Part shown: positions 53,776 through 64,000 of the stretch, in pieces
Layout of the letters: every line of letters starts with the position of its first letter
Numbering within the stretch: the first letter of the stretch is position 1
Assembly (NCBI GenBank): GCA_963669155.1
Contig: OZ022589.1
Span: 12,196,084-12,260,083 of the forward strand
DNA: 64,000 bases
Source: Arbacia lixula
Taxonomy: Eukaryota > Echinodermata > Echinoidea > Arbacioida > Arbaciidae
Reading direction: 5' to 3'
Notes under the pieces: model-generated
What the model saw: the letters and a program-made list of their open reading frames with translations, nothing else
What the model was told of the DNA's origin: nothing
The model's database searches: none
Program-made: the position numbers and the translations under genes

Positions 53776-53937
53776 ATGTTCCGCACAAAAATTAGCGGAA
53801 TCGAACTATACACCACCCACATCGAGGAGGATCAAGCACGTATCCATACTAACTCACCTCCACCTTTACAGATATCGCTCACCATCTATGGAGATATCGA
53901 ACCTAACCCAGCATCCACACCAGCGACCTCATATTAA
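53776..53937 (+). pseudogene. LINE leader ORF with decayed 2A-like motif
   Basis: 54 codons from ATG. The end reads LQISLTIYGDIEPNPASTPA, a 2A motif (GDIEPNPGP expected) in which Gly-Pro after NP has become Ala-Ser, so ribosome skipping is unlikely. The stop codon lies just past the RTE insertion point and is created by the inserted DNA. Confidence 0.65.
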
Positions 53938-55002
53938 TTCATTGATATTCTTTTAATTTCAAAGCTTGTAAGTCTTAAAATGCCATTTATTATCTGAAAT
54001 GGAACTGTTTGAGATACGTGCACTTACGCTTGGAATCATAACTGACCATACTGTACTTAGCTTTGTATAGTTTTGGGCTTTCCTGTTTACCTACTCTTTT
54101 TATAATTTTGCAATATCCCTTCCATTCTGCTACATCTCTAAATTTGTGTAATGCTTTATCATAACAGGCTGCAATCTTCATTACATGATATGAAGTTGTT
54201 GATGTTACTGTTGATTTTACTGTGTTATGTCCTGTCCATTGAATTTGTTAAACAATGCTGATAATTATGTTTTGTTTTGGTCTATTCACTTCTTCAGCCG
54301 TTGTCAATCCACTGCCGGATGAAGGCCTCAGCATGGTCTCTCCACTTCTCTCTTTCCCTCGCATATTCATACCAGTTGGCATCATGCCAGAATTGTCCTA
54401 TTTCATCTCTCCATCTCTTTCTTTGTCTGCCTCTGTTTCTTTTTCCGTCAAGAGGTGTCCATTCAGTAATTTGTGTACTCCATCTTCCATCTCTCCTTCT
54501 GGAGACATGGCCAGCCCATTTCCATTTACATTGTTTGATTACTTTCATTATGTCCCTGACTTTGGTCTGCTCCCTTATCCATTTATTGGTTTTGCGATCT
54601 TTGTAAGTGATGTTGAGCACACTTCGCTCCATGTTATGTTGTGCGGCGGCTAACTTTCTCTCCATTTTAGTTGTTAGAGATCATGTTTCTGATGCATATG
54701 TCATTGGCGGGAGAATGCACTGGTCATATACTTTCTTTTTCAAACACAATGGCAGATTACCCTTCATGAAGTGGCTATATCTCCCAAATGTTTGCCAGCC
54801 TGCTTTGATCCTCCTCCTTATTTCATTGTCTTGATTTCTTTCAGTAAGTGTGAATCGTTGACCCAGGTCGATGTATTCATTATTGTTGTGCATCGTAATG
54901 TATATTTTATCCTCCAGGGCCCTCACTGACAGCAGTTTTATAACTGAAGAGCCCACCCTGATTAAATAAAACTGAAAATAAATATAGCAGCAGAAGTCCC
55001 AT
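53934..55002 (-). mobile_element. 5'-truncated RTE-type LINE nested in the CR1-like LINE
   Basis: Minus-strand RT C-terminal region and 3' tail. It is bracketed by an exact 15-bp target duplication, ACCAGCGACCTCATA, at 53,919-53,933 and 55,003-55,017. Only the last third of the ORF remains, typical of abortive target-primed reverse transcription. Confidence 0.85.
54294..54960 (-). pseudogene. RTE-type reverse transcriptase C terminus
   Basis: Reads EYIDLGQRFTLTERNQDNEI, RRRIKAGWQTFG, KKKVYDQCILPPMTYASET, then a single in-frame TGA (54,681-54,683) where a Trp is conserved, then LTTKMERKLAAAQHNMERSV, WKWAGHVSRRRDGRW, GRQRKRWRDEIGQFW and WRDHAEAFIRQW. This is the typical end of RTE/BovB-like endonuclease-reverse transcriptases. 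Only one disabling change is apparent in the remaining segment. Confidence 0.85.
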
Positions 55003-57400
55003 ACCAGCGACCTCATACCGCATAATACAGCCACAGCGCTTATCAAGGTAATTCAACCCCATTGTCATTGGTGTCATCTACCTTCTACACAATTGCAGAC
55101 AGGAGCACGAACTATTGCTGGAACACATATACTCCTCTCTAAATAGGATCCGAGGATAATACCCGAGCGCTGGTATTATAATAATGGGAGACTTTAAGCA
55201 TGCCAGACATATACCTGAGAAGAAACTATCATGTGAAACAACTTGTGAAAAAAAAAACACGCGCCTGAACGCTAAACTGGATCTGATAGATGGCGGACTT
55301 CCTTACCGAACCAGAGATATGTGCGCCCCTTGGTTTGTCAGACCACTAAGTTGTCGTCTGCCTCCCTAAGGCATCATTCAGTACACCAGCAACAAGGAAA
55401 TATACTACAAAGTCGAGAGGCGTCAGCCAGAATGACAAAGCTTTATAAACTTGACATCTTTATATCCCTCAATTCATGCAATGATATTTACAACATAATT
55501 ATTCTCTATTGAGATCCTGTCCCTGGTAAATAAGTATATCGCTTTAAAGACAGTTACCAGGACAGAATTTTTTTTCCGTAGTATGTTCACCAAACGTCAA
55601 GAAGCCTTTTACAGTTCAAGTAAGCTAGTTTTCAACACTGCAGGATAAAACAAATACAATGCGGAAAGTACTTCGTAAGCGGTTCTGTCATTCCCAGATG
55701 GAACGGATTCATGACGAAAACCGCCACAACTGGGGATAGGAAGTAAAATCATTGACAGGGCAAAGCTCTTCACGACCCTCTGTGCAATCTTCTGCACAAA
55801 GCAGCAAATTGAAAGCCTGCACGCCTTGCCGAACTCACTCTTCTTTGCTTCCCTGTCAGCCAATTTGCTACCCCTGGAGCCTTCTGACACAGTACCAGCT
55901 GATCAAATTACCCCTCATGAGTTCGTCATCCCTGTCTTTGACGTGGAAAGACGACTCAGAACTGTCAACCCTCGTAAAGCACCGGGTCCAGATGAAATCC
56001 CCTCCTGGCTACTCAAAGACTTATCAGTTTTCCTTGCCGAACCTTTCTGTGCAATATTCAATGCTTCAATTACAACATGTTCCCAGTATATGTAGGTCAG
56101 CTGATGTGGTTGCCATTCCAAATACTAGGCCCCAAAATGTGATTGAATCTGACAGTAGATTAGAAGAAGTCCTTTGATAGAATTAATCACGCCTTCCTGA
56201 TTAGAAAGCTGGTTGACTTATGTATAAACCCAAAGATAGTTGGATGGATCAGGTCCTCCCCGTGTCAAAGGCGACAGAGAGTTAAGTTTGGACAGATTGT
56301 TTCCCAATGGCTGAATCTCAATGGTGGCGTTCCTCAAGGAACCAAACTTAGACCCCTTCTTTTTATTGTGATGGTGACAGATTCGAACTATGCATTGCCT
56401 GTGGCTAAATATGTTGATGATACCACTATGATGTCTATAAATATGGTGACCCTGGTTTGATGCAAAATGCCTTGGATGAATTGGTACAATGGTCAGAACT
56501 GAATGGTATGCAGATTAACCCAAATGAAACCAAGGAAATGGTTATAAGTTTTTCACGTAAGAAGTATTTTTTTTTCCAAATCTTACAATGTCTGGAAATG
56601 ATATAGAAAGATTTGACAATATAAAACTACTTGGTGTATCGCTCGATAGTACCCTTAGCTGGGAGAGTCATGTGCAAGATATCTACTCCAAAGCTGTCCA
56701 ACCTTTTGGCACGCCGTGCTGGTGTCAAAGAAGTTGATCTGTGCAAGTACTATACTGCTTTTATCAGATCTCTCTTGAGTATGCATGCCAGGTGTTTCAA
56801 AGTGGATTGACACAAGAACAGCCAAAGTTACTTGAATGAGTACAAAAGCGGGCATTGAGAATAGTAGCACCAAGCCTCTCGTATGGTAATGCGCTCTTCC
56901 ATATGAAATTAGAAACATTATCAGGTCGTAGGGAAAAGTTGTGTGCTCAATATTGTTCACTCAAATGCAAAAGCAACTTCATAAATTACATAATCTCTTA
57001 CTTAACACCAAGTCACAATCACAATGTCAGAAACAGTAAACCAATGTACCGACCTCAATGTAAAACAAATATATACAAGAACGGCTTTGTGCCATGGAGT
57101 CTTTACCACTTTCAGTATACTAGTGTTTTGTTTGTTCTCATTTAGTCTCATATCTTATTATTGCTCTAAAACTGTCAATTTTCTTCTATTCATTATCAAC
57201 ATTTTGATATACTGATATATATCTCCAATATGATAAAGAAGTTTGTGTTATAACATTCTAAAATGTGTGATCCTTAGATGACCTACTTTTAAACTCTTCT
57301 CAATTATCATTGTAATGCAGTTCAAAATAGCTGGTATTATTCAATCCCAACTTTCATTCGTATTTTAAAAATTAAATGCAATAAAATTTAATTTAATTTG

Positions 57401-57892
57401 ACTCCAATACTTCAAACCAATTCCATTGTGATTCAACATTGTGTTGTTATACATATACATGGCATTTATTTGTATGTACCTTGTAATTCCTATGCAAATT
57501 TATTCAGTTAAAACCATTTCCAGTACGTATGTGTCACGAACACATTTTTGTATACCTGTAAATGATAAGTACTCTTATTTTTCATCATGTTCATAAGCTA
57601 CTTTTATATCCATTCATTATTGTAGTATATATAGTTTAATAATATCATATTGCAGAATGGTTTAATTTGGTTCCTTATTTCAGATTTTATAATTTGCCAT
57701 TTTACTCTACCCGATACCTTATTAGAAAGCTAAAAAGTTTGTGTTACCATATTTCAATGCAATATGATGTGATTTGGCATTAATAACATTTTGCATTTAC
57801 ATTGTTTTAGATATTATAGGTATGCTTATCTTTGTATTTTAACCCAACCGTTGTCATTTGTATAAATAGATGCAAAGTGGTTCCAATAAATG
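57401..57892. other. Intergenic, nothing recognised
   Basis: AT-rich DNA after the LINE remnant. Confidence 0.4.
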
Positions 57893-57926
<34 letters not shown>

Positions 57927-57977
57927 TACTTCATACACTACTACCACTACTACAACTACTACTACTACTACTGCTTC

Positions 57978-58009
<32 letters not shown>

Positions 58010-58039
58010 CTTCTTCTTCTTCTTCTTCTCCTCCTCCTC

Positions 58040-58079
<40 letters not shown>

Positions 58080-58084
58080 TTCTT

Positions 58085-58124
<40 letters not shown>

Positions 58125-58125
58125 A

Positions 58126-58165
<40 letters not shown>

Positions 58166-58220
58166 TTGCTACTACTACTTCTACAACTACTACTACTACT
58201 ACTACTGCCATTACTACATG

Positions 58221-58265
<45 letters not shown>

Positions 58266-58395
58266 TTCTACTACTACTACTACTACTATTGCTTCTACTA
58301 CTACTATTACTACTACTTCTACTTCTACAACTACTACTACTACTACCACTACTACTTCTACAACAATAATAACTACTACTACTACTACTACTACA

Positions 58396-58444
<49 letters not shown>

Positions 58445-58516
58445 GTATTACTACTACTTCTACTACTACTGCTACTACTACTACTACTATTACTACTGCT
58501 ACTACTTCTACTACTG
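57893..58516. repeat. (AT)n followed by (TAC)n/(TTC)n satellite
   Basis: (AT)n at 57,893-57,925. From about 57,937 to 58,516 the sequence is almost wholly TAC and TTC triplets, nearly 200 units, with a pure (TTC)n core at 57,980-58,027. It generates long homopolymeric open frames on both strands that are not genes. Confidence 0.97.
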
Positions 58517-60465
58517 CCGATAGGCTCACTAGATTGTGTACAACATTATTGTAGTACTACATGCTCTTTCAAATGACTTCGCATTTAAGGAAGGGTAGCG
58601 AGGTCTCTTGCAGTTTCTATAAATTTGGTTTAAACAACGGAGAATGGATGAACACTGTATAAAAACTTCCCTCCTAACAATAGAACTGGAAACCTGACCA
58701 AATTAAAGCGATTGCTAGATTTCGAGGAGATTTTGCGTGGGTCATCCAAAACCTCCCAGTTCTTGCAGCCGAGAGTCTGGGGACCGCTGCCCACTACACC
58801 TCTACACTGTAATACGAGCAATGTCCACTGCTAAATGGCGTCACGCACAAAAGGAAACACGACGATCGATCCATGGATCGATGCAGATTTTATTGTCTTG
58901 ATTGTCGCTACGTGTCACAGGCATGACAGGTAAACAAGGAGCACGCTATCCTTACTGCTGGGTGTATGTCTAAAATTTCTTTGTAAATTAAACAAGGATA
59001 GTTTTTAACTTTTCTTGGAAAGGTTGACGAAGCTATGTCAGTGAGATTTCAAACATGTTGTCGTTATAGGGTTAAACTGCAGATTACTGCCGAGTTTCAT
59101 GACTCCTGGAAACGGGCAACCCTGTCTATATAGTCACCCAATAACACCTCCATGTATAGAGGCAATCACGATTGTATGGAACAAACACAAGGGTGCGGTC
59201 CACACTTCACGCAGTCAGTGCCCTGTTTAACGTACGGCACGCCCCGACAACTTCTTACAAATACAGGTCAACAGATTTCGATTAAAAAAAAATATCTTAA
59301 TTTGTACGTATAGTTAAGTACGGTGGGTTCCCAGCAGCGTCCCCGGAGGCATGTGTGCGTGGTCACAGTACCACGCAGCAACAATTGGGTTCTATACTGT
59401 CAAGCTAATACAGGCCTACATACCGCTAATGAGGCAAATACACTCGCGAGAATATTGCCTGCGTCGCTTGCAAAAATGATGACACTCGAGTATTCGACTC
59501 ACGGGTCGATGTTACACCCAACATTGTCCACAAAGTTAGTATGTATGACATGTTTATCCAGGCCTATAACCATCACTTCACCCCTTCTCTCACTCACTCT
59601 CACTATCACGGAGCTGTTAAAATAATAGCCCCATACCGTTATCAATTTTGTAAAATCATTTCGTCCGACTCAAAAGCCAAAGGAAATATGTCATTTTCTT
59701 GTCTTGTGAAGAGATAAGGAGAAAGGTAGCACTAGCATATACTCACTTGAGACTGCACTTCCCATGATGTCACAGTAGATAATGGTTATAAATACTTGAG
59801 GTATTTCGCCCCGATATATCAACCCGACGCACCAAATCCCGAGAGATGACTTGTATGAAGTGATCGCTAGAGCGATGTTGTCCAAATGGTATCAAACACA
59901 ATGTACGCGTTTTCAAGCAATGAGTAAGCCGAGTGCGAAGTCCAGTTCGCCAAACAACGACAATTTGAAGACCTAGAGTACAATATACTATACACACTCG
60001 TATGTCGCTTTCACTGGCTTTATATTCACAACTGACCAGGCATGCCAGTCCGGCATCCACAATGCACATGCATGTTCAAGCACGTCGCATTTTACTAATA
60101 CCCCGACTGATACATATGAACGCTCCATTCAAGCGCTTGCGAACTAAACGATAATTCGTATTGTAATCGATATCTGAGTGAAGGATTGGAGGAAGATTGT
60201 ACAGGCAAGTTATAGGCATCACGGAGCGAACGGTTGCGTACCCTCCCTGTATGTTCATGCAAGTTCGAGATTGCTGCATTTCATGTTTCAAACATTAAGA
60301 GTCTGCTGAACTGTTCATAACGTTTGAGTAAACATGCTTTATTTATACTGCGGAATAATTTCCCCACCATGTTGATAGCTGCACAGCAATCCAGTATGCC
60401 AACGTGGTCAGTAAACAATGTGAAGCTGGGGCTGGGCCGGGATAGTTTCCGGAAAGCCACACATT
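58517..60465. other. Intergenic; fragment of the first palindrome family
   Basis: At about 58,990-59,135 the sequence matches the left arm of the 530-1,065 element (ATAGTTTTTAACTTTTCTTG, then GCCGAGTTTCATGACT). No gene recognised elsewhere; open frames near 59,323 and 59,770 lack known motifs. Confidence 0.45.
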
Positions 60466-60800
60466 ATGAAATATAGGCCTAACTGTTATTGTGACAATAA
60501 TCTACAACTAATATGGACCGTCCGTTTTGTTTTGTTTTGTTTTACTCCTTCCCAGCTTATATCTGTCGATTATTTCCTCCGGCCCCCTCCTCCTCCCATT
60601 ATATTCCTTCTTCTTCCCCAATTCTCGGCCTCCTCTTCCTACCCCCTTCCTCTTTCTTCTTCCCCTCCTCCTCCATTTTTCTTCTTCTCTCTCATCGTCC
60701 TCCCTCGTTCTTCCTTCTCCTCCGGCCTCCTACTCTCCTCCTCCTCCTCCTCCTCCTCCTCCTCCTCCTCCTCCTCCTCCTCCTCCTCCTCCCTCGATCC
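60466..60800. repeat. Pyrimidine-rich block with (TCC)n
   Basis: C/T-rich from about 60,570, with a pure (CCT)n of about 55 bp at 60,737-60,792. Confidence 0.9.
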
Positions 60801-61330
60801 TGTTGAATGCGGATATTAATATCAGACGTTATCAAATTGTTGCGCAATCATTGCGGTCATAACATCGTGGCCGAGATTATCAGGATCTTGTGGAATTCCC
60901 CTCTTGTTACCACATGAGGTTGAAACAAATCCACCCGCGCCACCTACGCGTCTGTTTTAGACTTCACAATTGCGCCAACAATGATCTACCATCTTCGCGA
61001 CCCTTTTCAACGACTCCTCACACAATGATATTCATTAGCACAACGTACACCGCACGAAAACAGGGGAATCGCATTCCCATGATATCCCCGTAATGGTTGA
61101 GTCAACCTCAGCAAACATCGCCAAGGAGAATAGATACCTACGAGACAGCTTCAGTACATGTGAACAAAACAAATCATGCCTCCTCTCTCATATTTCAATT
61201 AACACACAATAGGGTGTAAAGTTCTCATTGTCCCACAGTTATGGTGTCTTCTTTGCGTCAATGATGTTTCTTTCTTCATGTTAATTTTCCACAGGCGATA
61301 TGAGCCTCTCACCTGAATTAACTCGTACTG
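60801..61330. other. Intergenic, nothing recognised
   Basis: No gene or matched repeat. Confidence 0.4.
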
Positions 61331-61575
61331 AGAGGATTAACCAACTCAGCCCCATCGGTTAAAGAACCTGAGTTTATATGGATATTGTGCTCGCAGTGCT
61401 TGGTACTGAGTCGGTTAACCCACTCAGTCCTATAGGGCAAGAGTCTGGGTTGCAATTGGTATGGGGCTGTTAGTGCTTGGACCGGAGACCGTTAAACCAC
61501 TCCTTATTATAGACATGAATCTGGGTTGCTTTTGGTATGGGCCATTCAGTCATTGGTAATGAAGGGCTTAAACAA
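61331..61575. repeat. Degenerate tandem repeat, about 80-bp unit, three copies
   Basis: Each unit carries GTTAA(C/A)CCACTC, a CTGGGTTGC-like block and GGTATGGG with AGTGCTTGG. Units start near 61,334, 61,417 and 61,491. Confidence 0.65.
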
Positions 61576-62680
61576 CGGCCCGCATCTCCAGACCATGGGC
61601 ATTAACACGAGATAAACAATATCGAGATTCGCGCTTACGCACAATACACAAATTGCCTAATAGCCTAATCAATGTTTAGTTTACATGAAGTACCATCAGC
61701 CGTTAAATTAATGCAGATTCATTGTACTCTTCTAGTCACAAAGAATGTTTTAAAAATGTTTCCTCTTTGATCATACGTTCGATTCCGCTATATTTCTGGA
61801 TACTGAGTTTTTGTCAGAATAAACAAAACGAGATGCGCAGAAGAATTTGGGGAAATATCCTCACCCCAGATACTTGCGCAACTGTAAAATGTAATACTTA
61901 AAGTGCATCTATAAAGATGTAATCGAGGAATAGTATTAACAATACCATAAACAGAATTTATTCCATAAAAAAGTTTGCTGAAAACGTTACTATAAGAAAA
62001 ACGTGCCCAGCCGCGCCCAAACTAGTATTTTCATTACAAAAAGTATCAGATTTCGTGTTCGCTTGTCCTCATTAACTACATAACAAGTGATTCGTGACAA
62101 AACTGCCAGTTCATCAGCGAAAGCTGAAATCTATACATGTTTAGGAATACGTATGACCTATTGTAAGATCCAGCTGAACATGGCGCAGTATTAAAAGAGC
62201 AGTTACTAGTCATGAAAATTGAGTACCGGAACCAGACCTCGTTTAAATATAGACATCTATTTCTTAACGCGCCCTCGAATAGAGTGGGAGGTATGGGAAC
62301 AGCAAGTTTCAAATTTCTCCCCCTCCGTTTCCGCTGTCTCTCTATCATTGTTTATTATGGTTATGTAATGAGCAAGGTGCAAACAAGGATGTGCAGTATG
62401 AGACTGACCACGTCCTTCGTCCAACATTGATGAAGCCTCCACTAAGCTAAAGATAGACTAAAGATAATTACTTTGATTACGCAGCTAATAGCAGGGAACG
62501 GGGAAAGGGGGAGGGGGTAATCAAAATGGTCACGTACTTCATGGACATTATTATGTCATATGTAGGGATCCACCATTCAGCAAAAGACGGGGAGCCGACG
62601 GCAAATTTGAAAGAAGAGGGGCGAACAATTCAATTTTCTTGAATATTGCTTATTAACATGTATGTTCAGTGTGTGATTCT
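61576..62680. other. Intergenic, nothing recognised
   Basis: Open frames at 62,076-62,348 and 62,212-62,430 overlap on opposite strands and match no family. Confidence 0.4.
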
Positions 62681-62689
62681 GAAAACATG

Positions 62690-62990
<301 letters not shown>

Positions 62991-63474
62991 GGGTCCGGCC
63001 CTGACATGCCTGATGCAAATCAGTGTCATTGTACATGTTGTATGGGCAAACAATTCCATCCCCTACGTCACGTCTGTTTGATCTTCCGCTCATGAAAGGG
63101 GAACTCTTCTGAACAAAAATACTCATCCTATCATTAGCACATATCTATTTCAAGTCACAAACTTGACATCTTTCCAGATCATTCCAAATATCTTCTTCAC
63201 TTACATTTTTGCAAAGTCGATTAGGTTAATAAAATATGTTTTCCCCAGCACTTGATTGAAGGGTATTTACCTTTTTAAAGTCATTACATTACTTCATGAC
63301 TTTCGAAATTACCAAAAGCAATGTAATAAATAAATGATGGGAAATAAAGTTACTACACATCATATTACACGCTTTACAAATCATTTGCAAACAGAAATAG
63401 GTCAAAGACAGAAGCCATACCCCACTCCCTAACACCCCACACCCCAACCACCAAGGTAGAAGCTTGTAAAAAAA
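62991..63474. other. Intergenic, nothing recognised
   Basis: AT-rich, no gene. Confidence 0.4.
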
Positions 63475-63900
63475 GTCATAGACAACTTTCTTTATGCATG
63501 CAAATGTTATTCACATCGTTCATAAAATACGTTACATTTAGTAATCCCAAAGCTTGTCCGAGGTTAGACCGCCAAATCAGTTTCTGAATCCACTGAGGTT
63601 GCATCTGGCTCCTCTGAACGCCCTTATTCGGGGGAATTAATGTCCAAAAATGTAACTTCGATTAAAGAATGCCCCGGTTATTCCTGTCTATTCTGAGATG
63701 TACCCGAACAGCAACGACAACTATTAATATATATATAAATTTTTTTTCGTTCCACCCATTGAAATTGAATAAGGAAGTACATGTACAGGGAAGATAATGA
63801 CACGATCGATAGCTTCGCAGGCAGGTAGGATCTATGCATGACTAGCAGCTGCTCTCAACAATATGACGCATACGCGATTGCGTCACGTTCACCTGGATTT
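63475..63900. repeat. TAGACC-family short element with internal insertion
   Basis: Left part TGCATGCAAATGTTATTCAC and GCTTGTCCGAGGTTAGACCG matches 46,215-46,443. After about 130 bp of foreign DNA (63,566-63,700) the match resumes at ACCCGAACAGCAACGACAA and CCACCCATTGAAATTGAATA. The inserted DNA ends CGGTTATTCCTGTCT, which also occurs near 32,350. Confidence 0.6.
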
Positions 63901-64000
63901 TATAATAGGTCATACACATTCCTATACATGCAGCTGGGCACGTTTTTCTTGTTTCTTTTCTGAAAGGAAAATATCTGAAAGTAATGTTTCATGCATTTTC

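Larger units (their letters stand above)
53776..57400 (+). mobile_element. Decayed CR1-like LINE with 2A-like leader, interrupted by an RTE LINE
   Basis: The leader ORF lies at 53,776-53,937. A remnant of the endonuclease follows at about 55,030-55,370 (VIGVIY, LLEHIYSSLN, GIIIMGDFKHA), then RT at about 55,800-57,000 (RTVNPRKAPGPDEIPSWLL, FDRINHAFLIRKLVD, GGVPQGT, YVDDTTM, LLGVSLDSTLSWESHV, KLLE.VQKRALRI) and a C-terminal tail (NSKPMYRPQCKTNIYKNGF). Compared with its family it lacks most of the fingers and endonuclease and about 60 residues between RT blocks near 56,150. It has several stops and frameshifts. The 3' limit is approximate. Confidence 0.75.

Noticed and set aside
54255-54653. Plus-strand 109-132-codon open frames
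   Set aside because: Antisense of the RTE reverse transcriptase fragment on the minus strand.
57807-58554. Long open frames of 160-240 codons on both strands
   Set aside because: They are translations of the TAC/TTC satellite (poly-Thr, poly-Tyr, poly-Leu, poly-Val) and have no protein character.

Overview
The window looks like genomic DNA of a marine invertebrate deuterostome, most likely an echinoderm, with a lancelet or related animal as the alternative. This is inferred from short spliced exons in AT-rich introns, very many short palindromic DNA transposons (MITEs), CR1-type LINEs carrying 2A-like peptides, a TPR-TIR gene, and abundant (CT)n, (CA)n, (GTA)n and pure poly-C/poly-G tracts. 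No species can be named from sequence alone.

Three host genes are supported, all on the minus strand. (1) A complete WAVE/SCAR (WASF) gene has five coding exons between 12,567 and 17,187 and encodes a predicted 456-residue actin nucleation-promoting factor with WAVE homology domain, basic region, polyproline region and WH2-central-acidic tail. (2) A complete MOB4 (phocein) gene has seven coding exons between 27,253 and 36,612 and encodes a 221-residue zinc-binding STRIPAK subunit; every junction is in phase and has GT/AG signals. (3) A single-exon gene at 42,390-44,546 encodes a 718-residue protein with TPR-like helical repeats (TTC22-like) and a C-terminal TIR domain, probably an innate-immune or NAD-related signalling protein.

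The rest is mostly mobile DNA. A nearly full-length CR1/L2-type LINE (about 32,590-36,377, plus strand) sits in MOB4 intron 1, antisense to the gene. Its open reading frame starts with a leader ending in a 2A-like motif, followed by two PHD-like fingers, an endonuclease and a reverse transcriptase; two single-base frameshifts separate the endonuclease and RT parts. A second, decayed CR1-like LINE (53,776 to about 57,400) also begins with a 2A-like motif. It is interrupted by a 5'-truncated RTE-type LINE on the opposite strand, bracketed by an exact 15-bp target duplication. At least ten families of palindromic or short dispersed repeats occur. They cluster at 45.5-51.6 kb, where a 1.42-kb fold-back palindrome and several TTAA-flanked elements lie almost end to end, and in MOB4 introns, where three elements end within about 50 bp of splice donors.

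The first 12 kb and the last 6 kb contain no gene I can recognise. They hold repeats, homopolymer tracts and two weak exon candidates. No rRNA, canonical tRNA or CRISPR array was seen.
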